Shown: one piece after another, positions 35,262 to 47,433 of the stretch
Position numbering within the stretch: position 1 is the first letter of the stretch
How the letters are laid out: every line of letters begins with the position of its first letter
Assembly (NCBI GenBank): GCA_001051155.2
Contig: JYIP02000004.1
Span: forward strand, 3,714,383-3,778,382
Source: Chrysoporthe austroafricana
Lineage: Eukaryota > Ascomycota > Sordariomycetes > Diaporthales > Cryphonectriaceae
DNA: 64,000 nt
Direction of reading: 5' to 3'
Notes under the pieces: generated by a model
Seen by the model: only the letters and a program-made list of their open reading frames with translations
The model's database searches: none
Told to the model about the DNA's origin: nothing
Made by a program: the position numbers and the translations under genes

Positions 35262-36266
35262 GGCGGCTACGTGGTGATTGTTGTGGACGAAGTTTGTAGG
35301 AGAAAGGAAACGAGCGAGCGACCGTCGGCGTTCGAAATGTTGGGCACGGAGTGAGCGGGTTTTGCGCTAGCGTCGATTTTTCGGGGGTTTACAAGCGAGG
35401 TACGTACCTCTCTGCCGCTGACTATCTCAGATGTCCGAATCACGGCCTCACACCAACCCTTGTGGCTTCATGGGCTTTTGATTCTGCTCTTCGCTCCTAT
35501 GGTGTTGAGGACAATCGCACCGGACCTACCCTAGGTCAGCACCAGAGCACTCGCCAGCGCGGAGATCATCCTGGAACAAATCTATATTCACTCTCATCCA
35601 TTCCTAGCCTTAATGTGCATAGGGGAATGTTGCTAGGCGATCTGTGTGTCCCCATCCGCATATGCGTCGCCTCGAGCATTCAACTCTGCGATTACACAGG
35701 CTTTATGGTAAGGCTAAGATCCATTTTACTCTTCGTGGGTCACAAGAGCCTCCCAATAGGTGAAGCATCAGCCCCAGATACGTAAACGCCAAGCTAGAGA
35801 ACAATGAAGATGGTATCGTGCTGAGTTTTAAGCTAGCTAACGCGTCGACGGTCTATCCCCCATTGTATCCCCTTCCTTCGTACTCCTCGTACGTTGGCTC
35901 CGCTCGCTCCGGTCTGGTAGCGTAATGGAACCCGAAAGCAACGCTCCACTGCATGGAATAACGCCTAAGCCATGCATACATCATGAACAAACCCAGAGTC
36001 GTGTTCTGGGAGCTAAAAGCAATGACAATTTTGTAGCCAGAAAATGCGGCCTGTACCCAAATGCGATAATTTCGACGGCAATAAGAAAGCAGTCGAACCG
36101 GCCAATGCTATGCACGCCATGATGTGTCAGATTTTAAGGGTAATGATGCCGTCCCGTTTTTGAGTGTAGAGATATATGCCGTCGATGAAGATAAGATCCG
36201 GCCTTGAAGTGACGACGTTGTATCGCATGAATTCATATCAGGAGGACGGTGGGTCGCAGTTCGAAT
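35262..36266. other. PDA1 upstream region / F-box gene 3' flank
   Basis: A 1.0 kb spacer between two minus-strand genes. The PDA1 leader and promoter lie at its low end. I see no further gene, tRNA or repeat. Confidence 0.45.
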
Positions 36267-38495
36267 TCAGTCGTGGAAGAATGTGCTACCGCCGCCTTGA
36301 AGTGGTGCCGTTGAGGGGCCTGCGTCCTTCATGTCGACATCCTCTCCACTGTCTCGTGGGGCCAGTTCCGGAAGCATTGCTGGCTGCGGCTGTCTCCAGT
36401 CTAAGGCCAGAGCGCTCTTTGGCCGGCTAGGATCCTCCAAGGATTGTGTGAGAAAGGGCCTTTCATCGTCTGGCGGGGGTGAGAAAGACCAGACCTGCGT
36501 TTAAATGTCAGTACAAGGCTTTGCTGGCAACGAGCTCTACTCACCTCCATGATTGTCCTGTTATTGCGGAGAGCCATCGCAACACACTTCTCGTCTTCGA
36601 AGGCAACACGCCACACGGCTTCACCCTGCGCGATGAGCTCGCGGACCAGATGACCAGTCTTCAGATCCCAGACTTTGACCCGTCCGTCGCTACCACCACT
36701 GACCACACGAGTATCATCGAACTGCAAGCTGGTAACGCTATTATCGTGTGCGGCCAGTCGATGAATGGGAACAAACTTGGACAGGGACCAGACTCTAACC
36801 GAGCCATCCGAGCCACCAGTAACGAGTGTATCGCCTCTCATCTGCAACTGACCAACCAGAGAAGTGTGGCCCTGCAGTACTGCTTGGCATTCCCTGTAAT
36901 ATTGGTCAGCCACAGCACATTTGATTGCTCGTTTTTTTAGAATTGACTTACCCAGTGGTGGCATTCCAAATTCGAACGCTGGTGTCCAGGCTGCCCGTTG
37001 CTACCCTCGCGCCGTCAAAAGCAATGGCATATATCTGGCTATAGTGGCCCTGCAGCGTGTGCAAGCATCTGCCTTCGGAGATGCTCCAAATCTTGGCTGT
37101 CGTATCGTAACTGCCAGAAACCACAATATCTCCCTTGATCTCCAAGCACCGCACACTAGCTTGATGACCCACAAGGACGTTGCGGCATAGGCCGGTTCGA
37201 ATGTCCCAGACACGAAGGGTAGTATCTCTCGAGCCTGAGATAGCCGTATTGGCGTCGGACATCTTAAGACAACGCACAGTACTAGTGTGGCCTCTGAGCG
37301 TGAAGGAGCAAGTTCTAAGATAGAGGGAGTTAGTGGTCAGAAGGCGAGATCCCAGGACGGCGTGAACATGCTTACCCAGTGGTCAGATCCCAAACCCGGA
37401 CGTCGCGATCGCAGCCACCACTGACCAGAACATCTTCCCACGGGACCATAGCCCATACACCCATAACATGACCTTGAAGTACACGTAGAGCGTTGCCCTC
37501 GGTGTCGAAGACATGAATCTTGGCGTTGTCGAGCGCCACGATGATATACTTCGGGGTGAGATGCAAACTGGTCACGACTCCTCCGTCCTGCGTAATGGCT
37601 CGTGTTGTTGATTTTCCACCCGTCCGCCACGCAGCGTCGACCAGATATCTTTGTTTGAAGTGTGATTTGTAAGATTTCAGTACCGGCCGAACCATCACAC
37701 CCGACCCGTCTAAACTCCTAGAGGCAGACATGGCGGCTGCCGAAGGGAAAGCGCCAGGGAAACTGTGATTTGAGAATTGGCCGTCTGGGGAGAGCAGCGG
37801 TTGTGCTCCGGGCCTGGAGGAGGGTGCAGGCAATGCCGAGCCTACATCTGACAGGCGACGGCCGTAATCGTGTTTCACGCAGAGATTCTTCCAGGTCATG
37901 TCGTCGCTGAGGAGGTCTCGCCATCTGCGGGAAACTTGAGATGCCCTTGCCAGGACCTTGGGATCGTCGATGAATGATAGGATCTAGCCTCACGTCAGCG
38001 AGGAAAAAAGTCATCGGCACCAGACAGCCGCATTAGACCTACTCTAAGACACAACTCATCAGGTAGACTGGTAAATGGATCCTTCTTCAGCAGAGGGCTG
38101 ACGAATTGATGAACGAACGAAAGCTGTTGACTTGTACATAGGTTCAACAGGTCGGCCAGGATGCGGGTTCGCTGGGGGCCCGAGCAGCTTTGGAAGTGCT
38201 GCCGGCATTTGGCCAAGAATATATCTTCCTCGTCTCCAGCGTCGCTCCAGTCGGGCTGGGCGTTTGTCGGACCAGGAGATGCCGCCGGAGTCGGTGGTGG
38301 AGGAGGTGATCCGGTCAGTGTCTGGTCGAAGTCGGCCGCAGGAGTGCTCATGCTGGGAGTTGGGGGTCCTCTTGGCGGTCGAGGCTGGGGAATCTTGATG
38401 GAATGGTTGCCGTTGTTCATGACTACGTCCTCGCCCGGGTACAGGCTCGCTCTTCTGTCTGAAAAGCTGAGCGGCCGACGGCCGTAGGAGTACAT
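36267..38495 (-). CDS. F-box/WD40 protein, Cdc4/FBXW7-like SCF substrate receptor
   Basis: A substrate-recognition subunit of an SCF ubiquitin ligase: the F-box binds Skp1 and the WD40 propeller binds phosphorylated targets (family knowledge). Exons are 38495-38043, 37983-37376, 37314-36952, 36893-36545 and 36494-36267, giving 666 aa. A Pro-rich N-terminus precedes the F-box (DPFTSLPDELCLR joined to ILSFIDDPKVLARASQV, about residues 140-187). At least seven WD repeats follow, for example LVSGGCDRDVRVWDLTTG, AISGSRDTTLRVWDIRTG, VVSGSYDTTAKIWSI, VTGGSDGSVRVWSL and VVSGGSDGRVKVWDLKTG. Repeats 1-2 resemble FBXW7/Cdc4 closely, but other fungal F-box/WD40 receptors are possible. The tail ends in GGGSTFFHD. 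The start is the first ATG after an in-frame stop; an upstream exon is not excluded. Confidence 0.85.
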
Positions 38496-41400
38496 CCTCA
38501 AGTCGTTCTCGAGCTCGCCGGTGTATCTCGTATAAACTCAAACACGGACTTTAGCGGTAGAGGGACAATTGGAGGCAGGTTCGGTCGATCTGGACTCGTC
38601 GACGGGGCTCAGAAATGTCTCTGGTTTGTGCGAATCTCGTCAGCCCGACAGCGTCTTGGTTGGTCTGAGCCTCAACCCAGATCAGGCGGCTCCTGAGCAA
38701 TCCACAGACCCCGAGGCAACTAGCAGTCTTGTATGATACGAGACTCCAAAGGGGGGACAGCAGTACTAACCGTAACCAGGATCAGGCTGCCGTAGCCGTT
38801 GGCCCCAGCCCGACTTGGGAAGTAGTACCACTGCGTAGCTCGTGCGAAGAAGCGGTGACGGCGTATCGACGGTGTTCCTGTAGTAGTCGTTTTGAGGAGG
38901 CGATACTGAAAAGGCCGGAGGACGGGGCGGAGGACGGGGGCTTGTGACGTTGAGACGTGCGTGTGGCGCTCGGATCCAGGAGGGGGGCGAAATCGACGGC
39001 TCAGATGCTCTGGTGCGGAGGTGAGAGGGCGTCCGGATCAAAGTGCAACTTCAGACCACGGGCTCGTGTGTAGGTGCGTGCTCCGGGGCGAAGCGTGACG
39101 ACGCAGAGTTGGAGGAGGCGTTGCGGAGTAACGTGTCAGAGGAGACGAGTCGTACATCAGACGCAATCAAAAGACCGGCGTCGATTCTCGGCAAGGGGGG
39201 GGGAGACGGGAGAGATTAGATGACGGCAGAACGCGAGCGCTGTCGAGTACGAATGCGATGGGTGGTCGAGGATCGGACAAGACGAGTCAAATACCAAGGT
39301 CTGATCGAGGAGTGAATAAGACGAAAGTGAGGGTTCTTCGGCGTCTCCGCCCGCTCCGTATGCCGTGTGCCGTAGGGCAGAGGTGAGGTGTGTCTTGGGG
39401 TGGCAGGGCGGATGTGAGGTGAGGAGAATGGGAGGGTTGAGCGATGTCAGGTCAAGTCGAGGCTTGGTGGAAACGGACTGGACCGGAATTGACCTGCGAC
39501 AGCTGGAGAAAGGGAAGGATTCATGCACCCAGCCTGTCTGCCTGTCTGTCTGCCAGTCCAGGTGGTCAGGGCTGCAGGCGCAGGCGGCTGTCTCCCTACC
39601 AGCCGTGCCAGCCTACCTAGTACTATGGTACCTCCTGTGCCCCGGAAAGAGTCAAGCCTGCAAGGTTCCCTCGACCCGCCGCGCGCCTTCTTCAGTGCCT
39701 GGCTGCAGCCGGACCGGCCCCGTCCTCAGCGTGTTGGCGCCGGCAGGTGCACACTGAGTACAGTCGCAGTGGTACGACCCTGGCGGTGCCGTCTGCAGAC
39801 GTGCCCTCGTCGCAGAATGCTACAATGGCTCGCGATCTGGTCGTGTTCAGACGTCATGAGATGGGCCGAAGAGTCAGCCAAGGGGCCCCGACCAAGTTCC
39901 TGCCAGGCCTTCCTGTCCTGTCAGGGCCCCATCCTCTCCCAGCAGAGCAAGTCAGCAGGGCATGACAGGCCCTGACAGGGAGCGTGTGATTAGAAACCAG
40001 GAATGCCAGCACGCAGACTCTCAGGCACCCCCTCGCCTGGGCCCCTGGGGTGTTTCCGGCGATCCATGCAGTTTACATGCACTCCCGTGCCATGGCTAAA
40101 ACAGGGGCTCTCCCAACTGCCCCGTCCCCATCGCTGCTCGGTGTCCATTTATTGTTCGTCAAACCTGAGAGCAGAACTGCCGTCGTGGCACCAGTGGCCT
40201 GCCGACAGCAAGGTGCCTCTGCTGTTGTAGGGTATAAGTGATGAGTTGGCCCGGAACGACTCGGTCCCCTTGTTGTTTCGTCTCTTGCAACTTAGCGGAA
40301 GAAGAACGTGTCCGCGTCAAAGCAGGAAAAAATCCGATGATTAAAACATCGAAAAGCCTAGCCACAATCTGCTGGCCCGGAGGGTTTGGTTCGCTCGAGG
40401 AAAGACGTCACTTACTCAATACAAAACTTATGATTTCACCCGTCCGATGTGTACCCACCCCGACCACACCACCCCCCCAACCCCCCTAAACCTCGGCCAA
40501 GGCTGCCCTCGTCCGGGACACCGAGTTCTCGATTCGATCTCGCGGGTGCCTGAACACAGAGGTTGTGGAATTCCGAGCCGAATACTGACCCAGCATTCAT
40601 AGTTCTGAGAGCTGAATCACCCTCGAGGTCCCGGCGCCACATCTCCGGTCTGAGACTGTTCCTCCCTTCATCCTCACACGCCTAAATGCCAGTCTGGTGG
40701 TGCACAGATTTGGTGAAATAAGTCTATTTCCTTCGCCCGAACGGCCATGATAACGGGCTCTGCTGGCCGGTAAAACAGGTCCACAGGTCTCCAGATACGG
40801 GACTACTATGGTCCTATGTAATCCCCAGCCACAGACCAGCATGCGGCGACTGTCTAGACCCGCGGTGCAGTTCGTACAACGCGTATCTGAAACCAACGAT
40901 CGAAAGGATTTAAACACCCTTCTGCCAAGCATCTGATTATTTTTAGGCCCATTGGCAAACCACGGGAGGAAGCGATGCGCCGCAAGGATGTGTCGAACGC
41001 ATGAGCTTCAGCCTCAACGACGTCCGGTACCAATCCCCCAACCGCGTAGGATCGACGGTAACACAGCTTCAAGAGTTCTCCTCCCATGGAAGTAGAGAAA
41101 GAGAAGGCCGAGGTTGAAGAAGCAACAAAATCCGGCCCCGCCTACAGTGCTGGAAACAGGCACGCAGGCACCGGATGTCATGCATGCTTAACCACTTCCC
41201 GAAACGACGCACCCTCCCTCACGTCAGCGTCAGCACTAGGTACCCACAATGATGACTGTCTCCTCTCTCTTTGGTCTCTTTTCCCCTTCTTTTTCTTTTC
41301 TTCTTCCGGCGGTCTTTCCCCGGCCATTGGATCCTGTACGCCCGGAACCGATCGTTCGGGCCACGGCGGACGATGCGGGGTGCCGTGCCGCCTTTTAAAT

Positions 41401-41941
41401 GCTCCGACTTCTCCTTGCTGTGCTGCTGTTGTGTTCTCCAACTGAGACACGAAAAGCAAGCCGCCACGCGCCGCTTACACTTACCCGGTAGACCTCCAAG
41501 GGGAAATGAGATTGTCGTCGACGTGATACAATCAGTGGCTAAGCTTCACGTGAGGTGGAGTGTTACATAATGCTGCTGACTGCGTCGAGCCTTGGGAGAC
41601 CGAGACACAGGATCTTGCGGAGGATTGTCAGCGGTGTCATGTAGACCATAGGCCAAGGATCGAAAGTCTTGCCCCAACGGATGTTGTCCTATCGGGTGTG
41701 CTGTAGTCGTGTAGCGCTGGAAGAACCATACCGAGACGCCACGTCGATAACTACACAATGTAAAGAGCCATGCACGACGGCTTGCACGCACGCCAAGAAC
41801 GCAATCGTACTTCACGCTGAAGACCTCAAACTCCGCTGATGCCTTGGCCATAATGTTTTCGAGAACCGACAGCCACATCATGACCTAACAGAAGAGAAAT
41901 TCTGAGATACACCCTGTACTCATACAAGAAAAACCATCGTT
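38496..41941. other. 3.4 kb gene-free spacer upstream of the F-box gene
   Basis: No frame here gives a recognisable or spliceable protein. It should contain the F-box gene promoter and leader and the 3' UTR of the zinc-transporter gene. The plus strand has a long pyrimidine-rich tract at about 41262-41320 and a TTTTAAAT word near 41391. The minus strand has donor-like strings near 40412 and 41486. G runs occur near 39195. I see no transposon remains. Confidence 0.45.
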
Positions 41942-43234
41942 TCAATGATGATGCCCGAACTGTGTCAGAAGAGGCAATAACATCCCACCTACTGTAGCCA
42001 CCGTGTCTCTCATTTGCGGCCGCCCGGGTTTCCTCTGCGGGCTGTCTGCGTAGCCGTTCATAGATGAATGGTGATCATGGGCCTGCGCAGATGGTTCCTC
42101 CTGCATGGCGTGCATGGCGACATATCTACACGGCCCGAATTAGTCACCTGTTAAAGTTCAGTGGTTCTGGGAAGACAGCTCACAGGAAAGTGCCGCCGGA
42201 GAACAAGAGGAGCATGCCAGTCCACCACTGCCCCGTCGGCCCGTCCATGTTTCCACCACCAAGAATTGACACGAGAATGAACGAGCCAAGCGCCCCAACA
42301 GGCGCTGCCAGACTGAACGCCATTAAATGCCCTCGGGCGGCCCTTTTCGAGAGCCCTTGCCTGAGCAACAACGATGTCAACCCAAAAGCCGCAGGTGCCT
42401 TGTGAACCATGATCGCAATGAAGATTATTATCCCCAACTTCATGTCGCTCGTCGTCGCTGATGCACCCATTGCTATCCCGTCCGCCGCGGCGTGAATCAC
42501 CAGACCCGCGGTAGTTGCGAGGCTCCTTGACTGTCTCGGTGACGGCGACAAGGATCCCAAGAAACCTTCATGCTCGTCTTCGCCGTCACCATTGATGTTT
42601 GAGGAGCCGAGGTTGTCCAGACTGATATGCCGTGTTGCCGGGGCCCTATTCAAACCGTCTGTAGCGTGTTGCGGAAGCCGATCGATGAGGAACATCAGGA
42701 CAAAGCCTAACATCAAAGAGAACCCGATGTAGAACGTCGGGAAGTCATTTTCCTCGTGTTGTGCTTCCTCTCCCTTTGGGGGTTCGGCCGGCGCCTCCCC
42801 TTCTGCTATCGGCGCATCCTCCCTTGTCTCTAGAGCTCTGCGGATGTTTGTACCATACTCGATAGGCGATACCTCCGCTACTCTAATCGCATGCACGTCT
42901 CGAGGTAGTATGGGCTGCGGTACTTGTCGCGCGGCGACAATGGATCTTAAGCTGTGTGATTCGTGTGCTCCGGTCCCAGCCGACGCAACAGCCTCGACGC
43001 CCTCCGGTACTATAACAATCAGTGATGTACCGACGAGTATTCCGACTCCTATGCTCGATATTAATCGTAGCTGCGATTGGCTGAGGGTCATCGACAGAGG
43101 CAGAGCACCGGCGAGGAAGGAGGCGAGTGCCATCACCAGCTGGAGACGGGCAATTAGCTGGCGCGTCCGATGGTTAGAATTCAAGGGGGTTGCAAGCATA
43201 CACTTAGGACGAGGAGAAGAAAGAGCCCGCCCAT
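41942..43234 (-). CDS. ZIP-family zinc transporter (ZIP9-like)
   Basis: A predicted multi-pass zinc importer of the ZIP (SLC39) family, closest in motif pattern to ZIP9, which sits in Golgi and plasma membranes in animals. Exons are 43234-43202 (33 nt, MGGLFLLLVLS), 43157-42184 and 42125-41942, giving 396 aa. The first hydrophobic helix is completed across intron 1 (43201-43158, 44 nt). Conserved features are GILVGTSLIVIVPEG, the helix-4 metal site LVIHAAADGIAMG (His about 233, Asp about 237) and the helix-5 site IMVHKAPAAFGL (His about 263). A cytosolic acidic loop with His lies between helices 3 and 4. The short last exon adds LYVAMHAMQEEP, a His-containing loop and the final helix ending in TQFGHHH. 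The gene is divergent from HAT1. Confidence 0.9.
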
Positions 43235-43871
43235 CTTGAGTTCGATACTACCCAGATATTGAGCGCATGGGCGAAGGACACGATTGAATAATTGAAGCGG
43301 AGCTGCGAGTCTGGAAGGTTACTGTGTCCGATCGGGGCCGCGTTGCGTTGTCGAGGACCTCCAAGATTTTCGGCTCTCTTCTGGAACAATTGTGCTGCCT
43401 TCCCTTGCTGGGTTCAAGACTTTCCACCCTTTCCCTAGCTCGTACCGGGACTCCAGGTCGCGTCAAGCTCTGTTGGCCATGCAAAATTATTCGGAAGATA
43501 AATGTCTAGCGAGGCGGCGAGGTGTATAACGAAAGAGAGCCTCACTGGCGAGCTCCCCTGTCTCACGCAGATCACGGGCGACCCCTGCGTCTCCCTCCCG
43601 CGGCCCATCGACTTTCTTCGGCCCCACCACTCCTACACTTACCACTGCAGCAGCGGTGCAACTAATTTAGCTCTGGTTCGCGTCGCACCGCATCGCGACC
43701 TCACTTGCGCGTTTCCACCCAGACCTCAACGCACGCGTGATTCTTTTCAGTTATCACCGCTTTGATCTCTCTCTCCCACACTTACAAACAAAGGCTCGCG
43801 CGTAATTCTGCAATCATCAACGTGCAGTCATCTGATTATCACTCTCTACCATCTACAGAACTACAGCCATC
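43235..43871. promoter_or_regulatory. Divergent intergenic region, ZIP transporter / HAT1
   Basis: A 637-bp spacer lies between the starts of the zinc-transporter gene (-) and HAT1 (+). The last 150 bases before HAT1 are rich in CT and CA words without ATG, as expected of a leader. A shared promoter is inferred from the arrangement only. Confidence 0.5.
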
Positions 43872-45362
43872 ATGGCAGAGGAGATTCTGGACGAGTGGAC
43901 CGTGAAGGCCAGCAATATCTTGAACATCAGCCTGGTCACCAAGGCAGGGCAAGAGCCTCCCAAGACCATCGCCAGCTTTCAACCAACGTGGACCTACCCT
44001 ATTGTTCTCAATGACGAGGAAACTATCTACGGTTACAAGGGACTGAAGATCAACCTGCGCTTCAATGCGTCTGACATGCGCCCACACCTCTCTCACACCT
44101 CATCGAAGAGGGTGCCTGCTCAGGTTGCGATTGCCGAGTCGCCTGAGATTAACGATCTCTTTGAGCCCTTTCTCCCTCCAGGCAAGCCTTTCGCCCACCT
44201 TCTTACGCCTTTTAAACACTAACCTCGCGCAGTTGCCCTTGGAAGTAAGGCCGACTTTGATCTCGCTGTTCAGAACAGCTCTGATGATTGGCACCCGCCT
44301 GGGGAGCTGATCGAGACGTTCGAAGGCGACGCGGATGGTCAATATGAAGTCTGGAAGGGCAACCTGGCCGACCCTCTGGTGTTGGCACTCGTCAACAGAG
44401 TCCAAATACTGGTATCTCTCTTCATTGAGGGAGGAACGCCGATACGGACAGAGTCCACAGAAGATGGTGAGGCGGATATCCTGGATCGATGGACGGTATT
44501 CTTCCTCTACCAGAAGCGACCACGGGTAGAGGAGCCTGGCAAGTTCACCTACGTCTTCGCTGGATACTCCACCGTCTACCGATTCTTCATCTTCCGACCC
44601 CATGCACCTGGCGGCGGAGTTACTAGCGACCTTGAGCTCCCAACGACGACAACGCCATTTTCGGATTTCCCGTGCCGGTCAAGGATATCACAATTTGTCA
44701 TCTTGCCGCCTTTCCAGCACAAGGGCAATGGTCAGAGACTGTACAGACCGATTTTCAAGACACTGCTGAACGACCTTAACACCTTCGAGATCACCGTAGA
44801 GGATCCCAACGAGGCATTCGATGCTCTAAGGGACATGGCAGATCTAGCTTTCCTTCGTGAGAAGCCCGACTTCAACGACATCCGAATCAACACGAGCGTG
44901 ACACTTTCCAAGACCGGCTTCGTACCGAGCAACATTGTTGACAAGAAGGCTTTGGAGACGGTGCGCACTAAGTACAAGATTGCTTCGCGACAGTTCTCCC
45001 GACTGGTCGAAATGCGTCTCATGTCAAGGCTTCCGGACTCTGTCCTGACGAAGCTGGATGATGCGGTAAATGGTAAAGACAAGAGAGCGCCGACGAGGGA
45101 GGAGGAGCACGAATACAGGCTGTGGAAGCTGGTTACCAAGTCGAGAATAGCAGGTCAGAACAAGGAGCAATTGAACGCGCTCGAACCCGATGAGCGGATC
45201 ACCAAGCTCAACGAGGCCCTGAACAGCGTGGAGCTCGAGTATGCCCTGCTCTTGTCCATGTTTGAACAGCGCAAAGATGCGCATCTCAAGACGGACGGTA
45301 GGAAGAGGAAGTTGGACGAGGATGGGGCTGAGCAATCCAGCAGCAAGAAGCCGAAGGCTTAG
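43872..45362 (+). CDS. HAT1: Histone acetyltransferase type B catalytic subunit Hat1
   Basis: Acetylates newly made histone H4 (Lys5/Lys12) before deposition (family knowledge). Exons are 43872-44181 and 44233-45362, giving 479 aa. The N-terminal Hat1 domain begins EEILDEWTVKASNILNISLV and includes TIYGYKGLKINLRFNASDM. The GNAT acetyl-CoA loop is visible as QFVILPPFQHKGNGQRLY (Q-x-x-G-x-G type), followed by FEITVEDPNEAFDALRDM. The C-terminus is helical and ends in a basic, nuclear-localisation-like KRKLDEDG...SSKKPKA. The single intron (44182-44232, 51 nt) starts with GC: CCTCCAG then GCAAGCC, with branch CACTAAC and acceptor GCGCAG; only this joins the conserved frames (FLPP-VALGSKADFD). The GC-AG class is rare but accepted. 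Confidence 0.95.
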
Positions 45363-46012
45363 TGCCCATGCCCTTCGGGCATTTAAGAGGGCGTTGGCTT
45401 GTACGATATCATATTGGAATCTCCAGGGATCATTCAAAACTCTGGGCATATTTGCAGGACGCTTTATTTACAGCGACTGCATGGGTTCTCAGGGTTCAAC
45501 AGAAAACGGATGGCATTCGAGGATGGGAGCTGGGAAGGGGGTTTTCATGGTCAGTGATACAGGCCATTTGCAATTGCGCAATGAAAAATAATGATGATCC
45601 CAAAGCTTTGCGAGCATGTCTATATAAATTCCCTTTAGCAAAATCCCAGATCTCAGCTTTATGATGATGAAAAGATCTCCAGACCTGAACATTGAAGCCT
45701 GATCCAGTGAATCGTTCTCGCTTCTGACAGCTGCTTTCTGAGCACTGATTATCAAATGCCGTGCGCTATGCCAGAGCTACACCGCCTAACTAAAGCAGGC
45801 TAGTACCAGATCCCCAGTGCTGCGGCCCCTACAACGGGATGCCATCAGCGACGACCTAGCAAGCCATCCCAGTCTACACAGCCATCTGTCTCACCCCTCC
45901 AAAATGCTGAACGCAGCTTGCCGGGGAAAATCATCAATACACTGGATTCAAACCTCGCATTTCCACGATCTTCAGAGTCGGTCAACGCATGTGAGGCGGT
46001 TCAGATGATAAG
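45363..46012. other. HAT1 3' flank / CTK3 upstream region
   Basis: A 650-bp spacer between two plus-strand genes. The first half presumably holds the HAT1 3' UTR, the second the CTK3 promoter. A possible box C/D snoRNA-like element at 45654-45733 is described under findings; otherwise nothing is seen. Confidence 0.45.
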
Positions 46013-46944
46013 ATGGCCGACCCTTTCGAGGTGCGGATGCGATTCTCAGGACAGCTGCAGCATCTCAATGCGTCCGTGACATCTGCGCAGAAGGCGGCCC
46101 AGTACGCGCTCAAGTACAAGGACATGGACGAGGACCTGCACTCATGCATATTGGAACAACTCGAGCGGGTTTGTCACCACGATCGACCACTGCTCATTTG
46201 AAAGAACATTATCGGGCTAATGTCTTTACAGAATAACATGAATACTCGTGCCAATATAATGTACTTCATCGAGCATTTCCTCGAGATGGCACAGAAGGAC
46301 GGGCACGTCGACTACGTGCGCATGATACAGCGCGACATCATCAGGGTTGTCGATGCCGTCGCGCCAGACGATGGCTCCGGTGCCGCCAATGTCAAGGTCG
46401 TCAGAAGAGTCTGTTCAACCTACCCGTCCCATCTCCTCTCCTCTCAGACCTCTCTCTAAACATGAAGTAGGTTCTTCAAGGTCTCCAATCCAAGAGTTTC
46501 CTCGCCCCCCAGACCGTCGAAGAGATCAACGACGTGCTCAAGGAGCGCGAGACTGCCAACATGGATGCCGTCATGTCCTCGCCCGTTAACAGCACGAACC
46601 CGGGACTAGGCGACATGCCCGCGTCGCGCACCATCCCCAAGCCGGGCGGCGCGGTGCCGCCGCCGCGCCTTGATAAGAAGCAGATCGAGCAGCGCATCGA
46701 GGAGGACCGTGAGAGGCACAAGAGGCTGCGGGAGAGCATATGGGCTGTCCCCACGGAGTCGACGGACGCCGAGATGTGGAAGATGTGGGAGGAGACGAGT
46801 GACCTCGGTGATGACGATTTGCTGCTAGCGAAGGAGGAGGAGGAGGAACGGCAAAGATGTATCATGGATAGCTGTGTGCATCGCCAGGACGAGGAGGCGA
46901 GGAGGCGGAAGGCGCATGTCCCTAATGGGAATCATGCGCAATGA
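46013..46944 (+). CDS. CTK3: CTD kinase subunit gamma (Ctk3)
   Basis: The third subunit of the CTDK-I kinase, which phosphorylates the RNA polymerase II C-terminal domain (family knowledge). Exons are 46013-46168, 46232-46408 and 46471-46944, giving 268 aa. The N-terminal Ctk3 domain, of CTD-interacting-domain fold, begins ADPFEVRMRFSGQLQHLN and continues across intron 1 (46169-46231) as LEQLERNNMNTRANIMYFI, then across intron 2 (46409-46470) as KVVRRVLQGLQSK. The C-terminal part has DKKQIEQRIEEDRERHKRL and the family segment TDAEMWKMWEETSDLGDDD. A short Cys-containing stretch (RCIMDSCVH) near the end is unusual and could reflect a missed splice, but the frame stays open to the stop. Confidence 0.92.
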
Positions 46945-47433
46945 TTCCGGCTTGGATTGACGGCATTTTCTATGACCGCCGTCGATGCTCAAGACTGTGA
47001 TCCTGGAAATGGTATATCCACACAGCCGAGTTATCTTAAAGACCCCGAGGGTGGAGGATCGACTGCTAGATGATTAAGGTGAGTGTGCCAATCTGCTGAT
47101 ACCTCCAAGTTCCTGACTTATTGAAGAGTGTTCAAAGCGACTCCGACCACAGTATAGTTAATTGGGACCGATCATTACGAGTATAGAAGACGCTCCTGTC
47201 GATTCGATAGCTTTTTTGGTGTTTCGCACAGCTCATAGTCTGGAGCACTGTGAGGATAATGCCAGGGTAACATCCTCTGCGAGGTTGGGTGGAAGATGGT
47301 GGCATTACCCTCCATCTACTTCTGTATACTATTACACGTGCCTTTGTACATGCAAATGCGTGATCCGGTCCATAGGATGCCAGAATCCGTGATTGTTCTT
47401 CTGTCCAGTCCTCTTCCAAACTCCTTGGCACGA
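46945..47433. other. Convergent 3' spacer, CTK3 / MRPL12
   Basis: A 489-bp spacer between the 3' ends of CTK3 (+) and the ribosomal protein gene (-). It presumably holds both 3' UTRs. No gene is seen. Confidence 0.5.

Noticed and set aside
41546..41881. 111-codon minus-strand frame just after the zinc-transporter stop
   Set aside because: It has an ATG and a tolerable start, but no recognisable domain, and it lies where the transporter 3' UTR is expected.
45935..46020. tRNA B-box-like GGTTTGAATCC on the minus strand
   Set aside because: Flanking bases do not fold into a cloverleaf, there is no matching A box, and it overlaps the CTK3 start.
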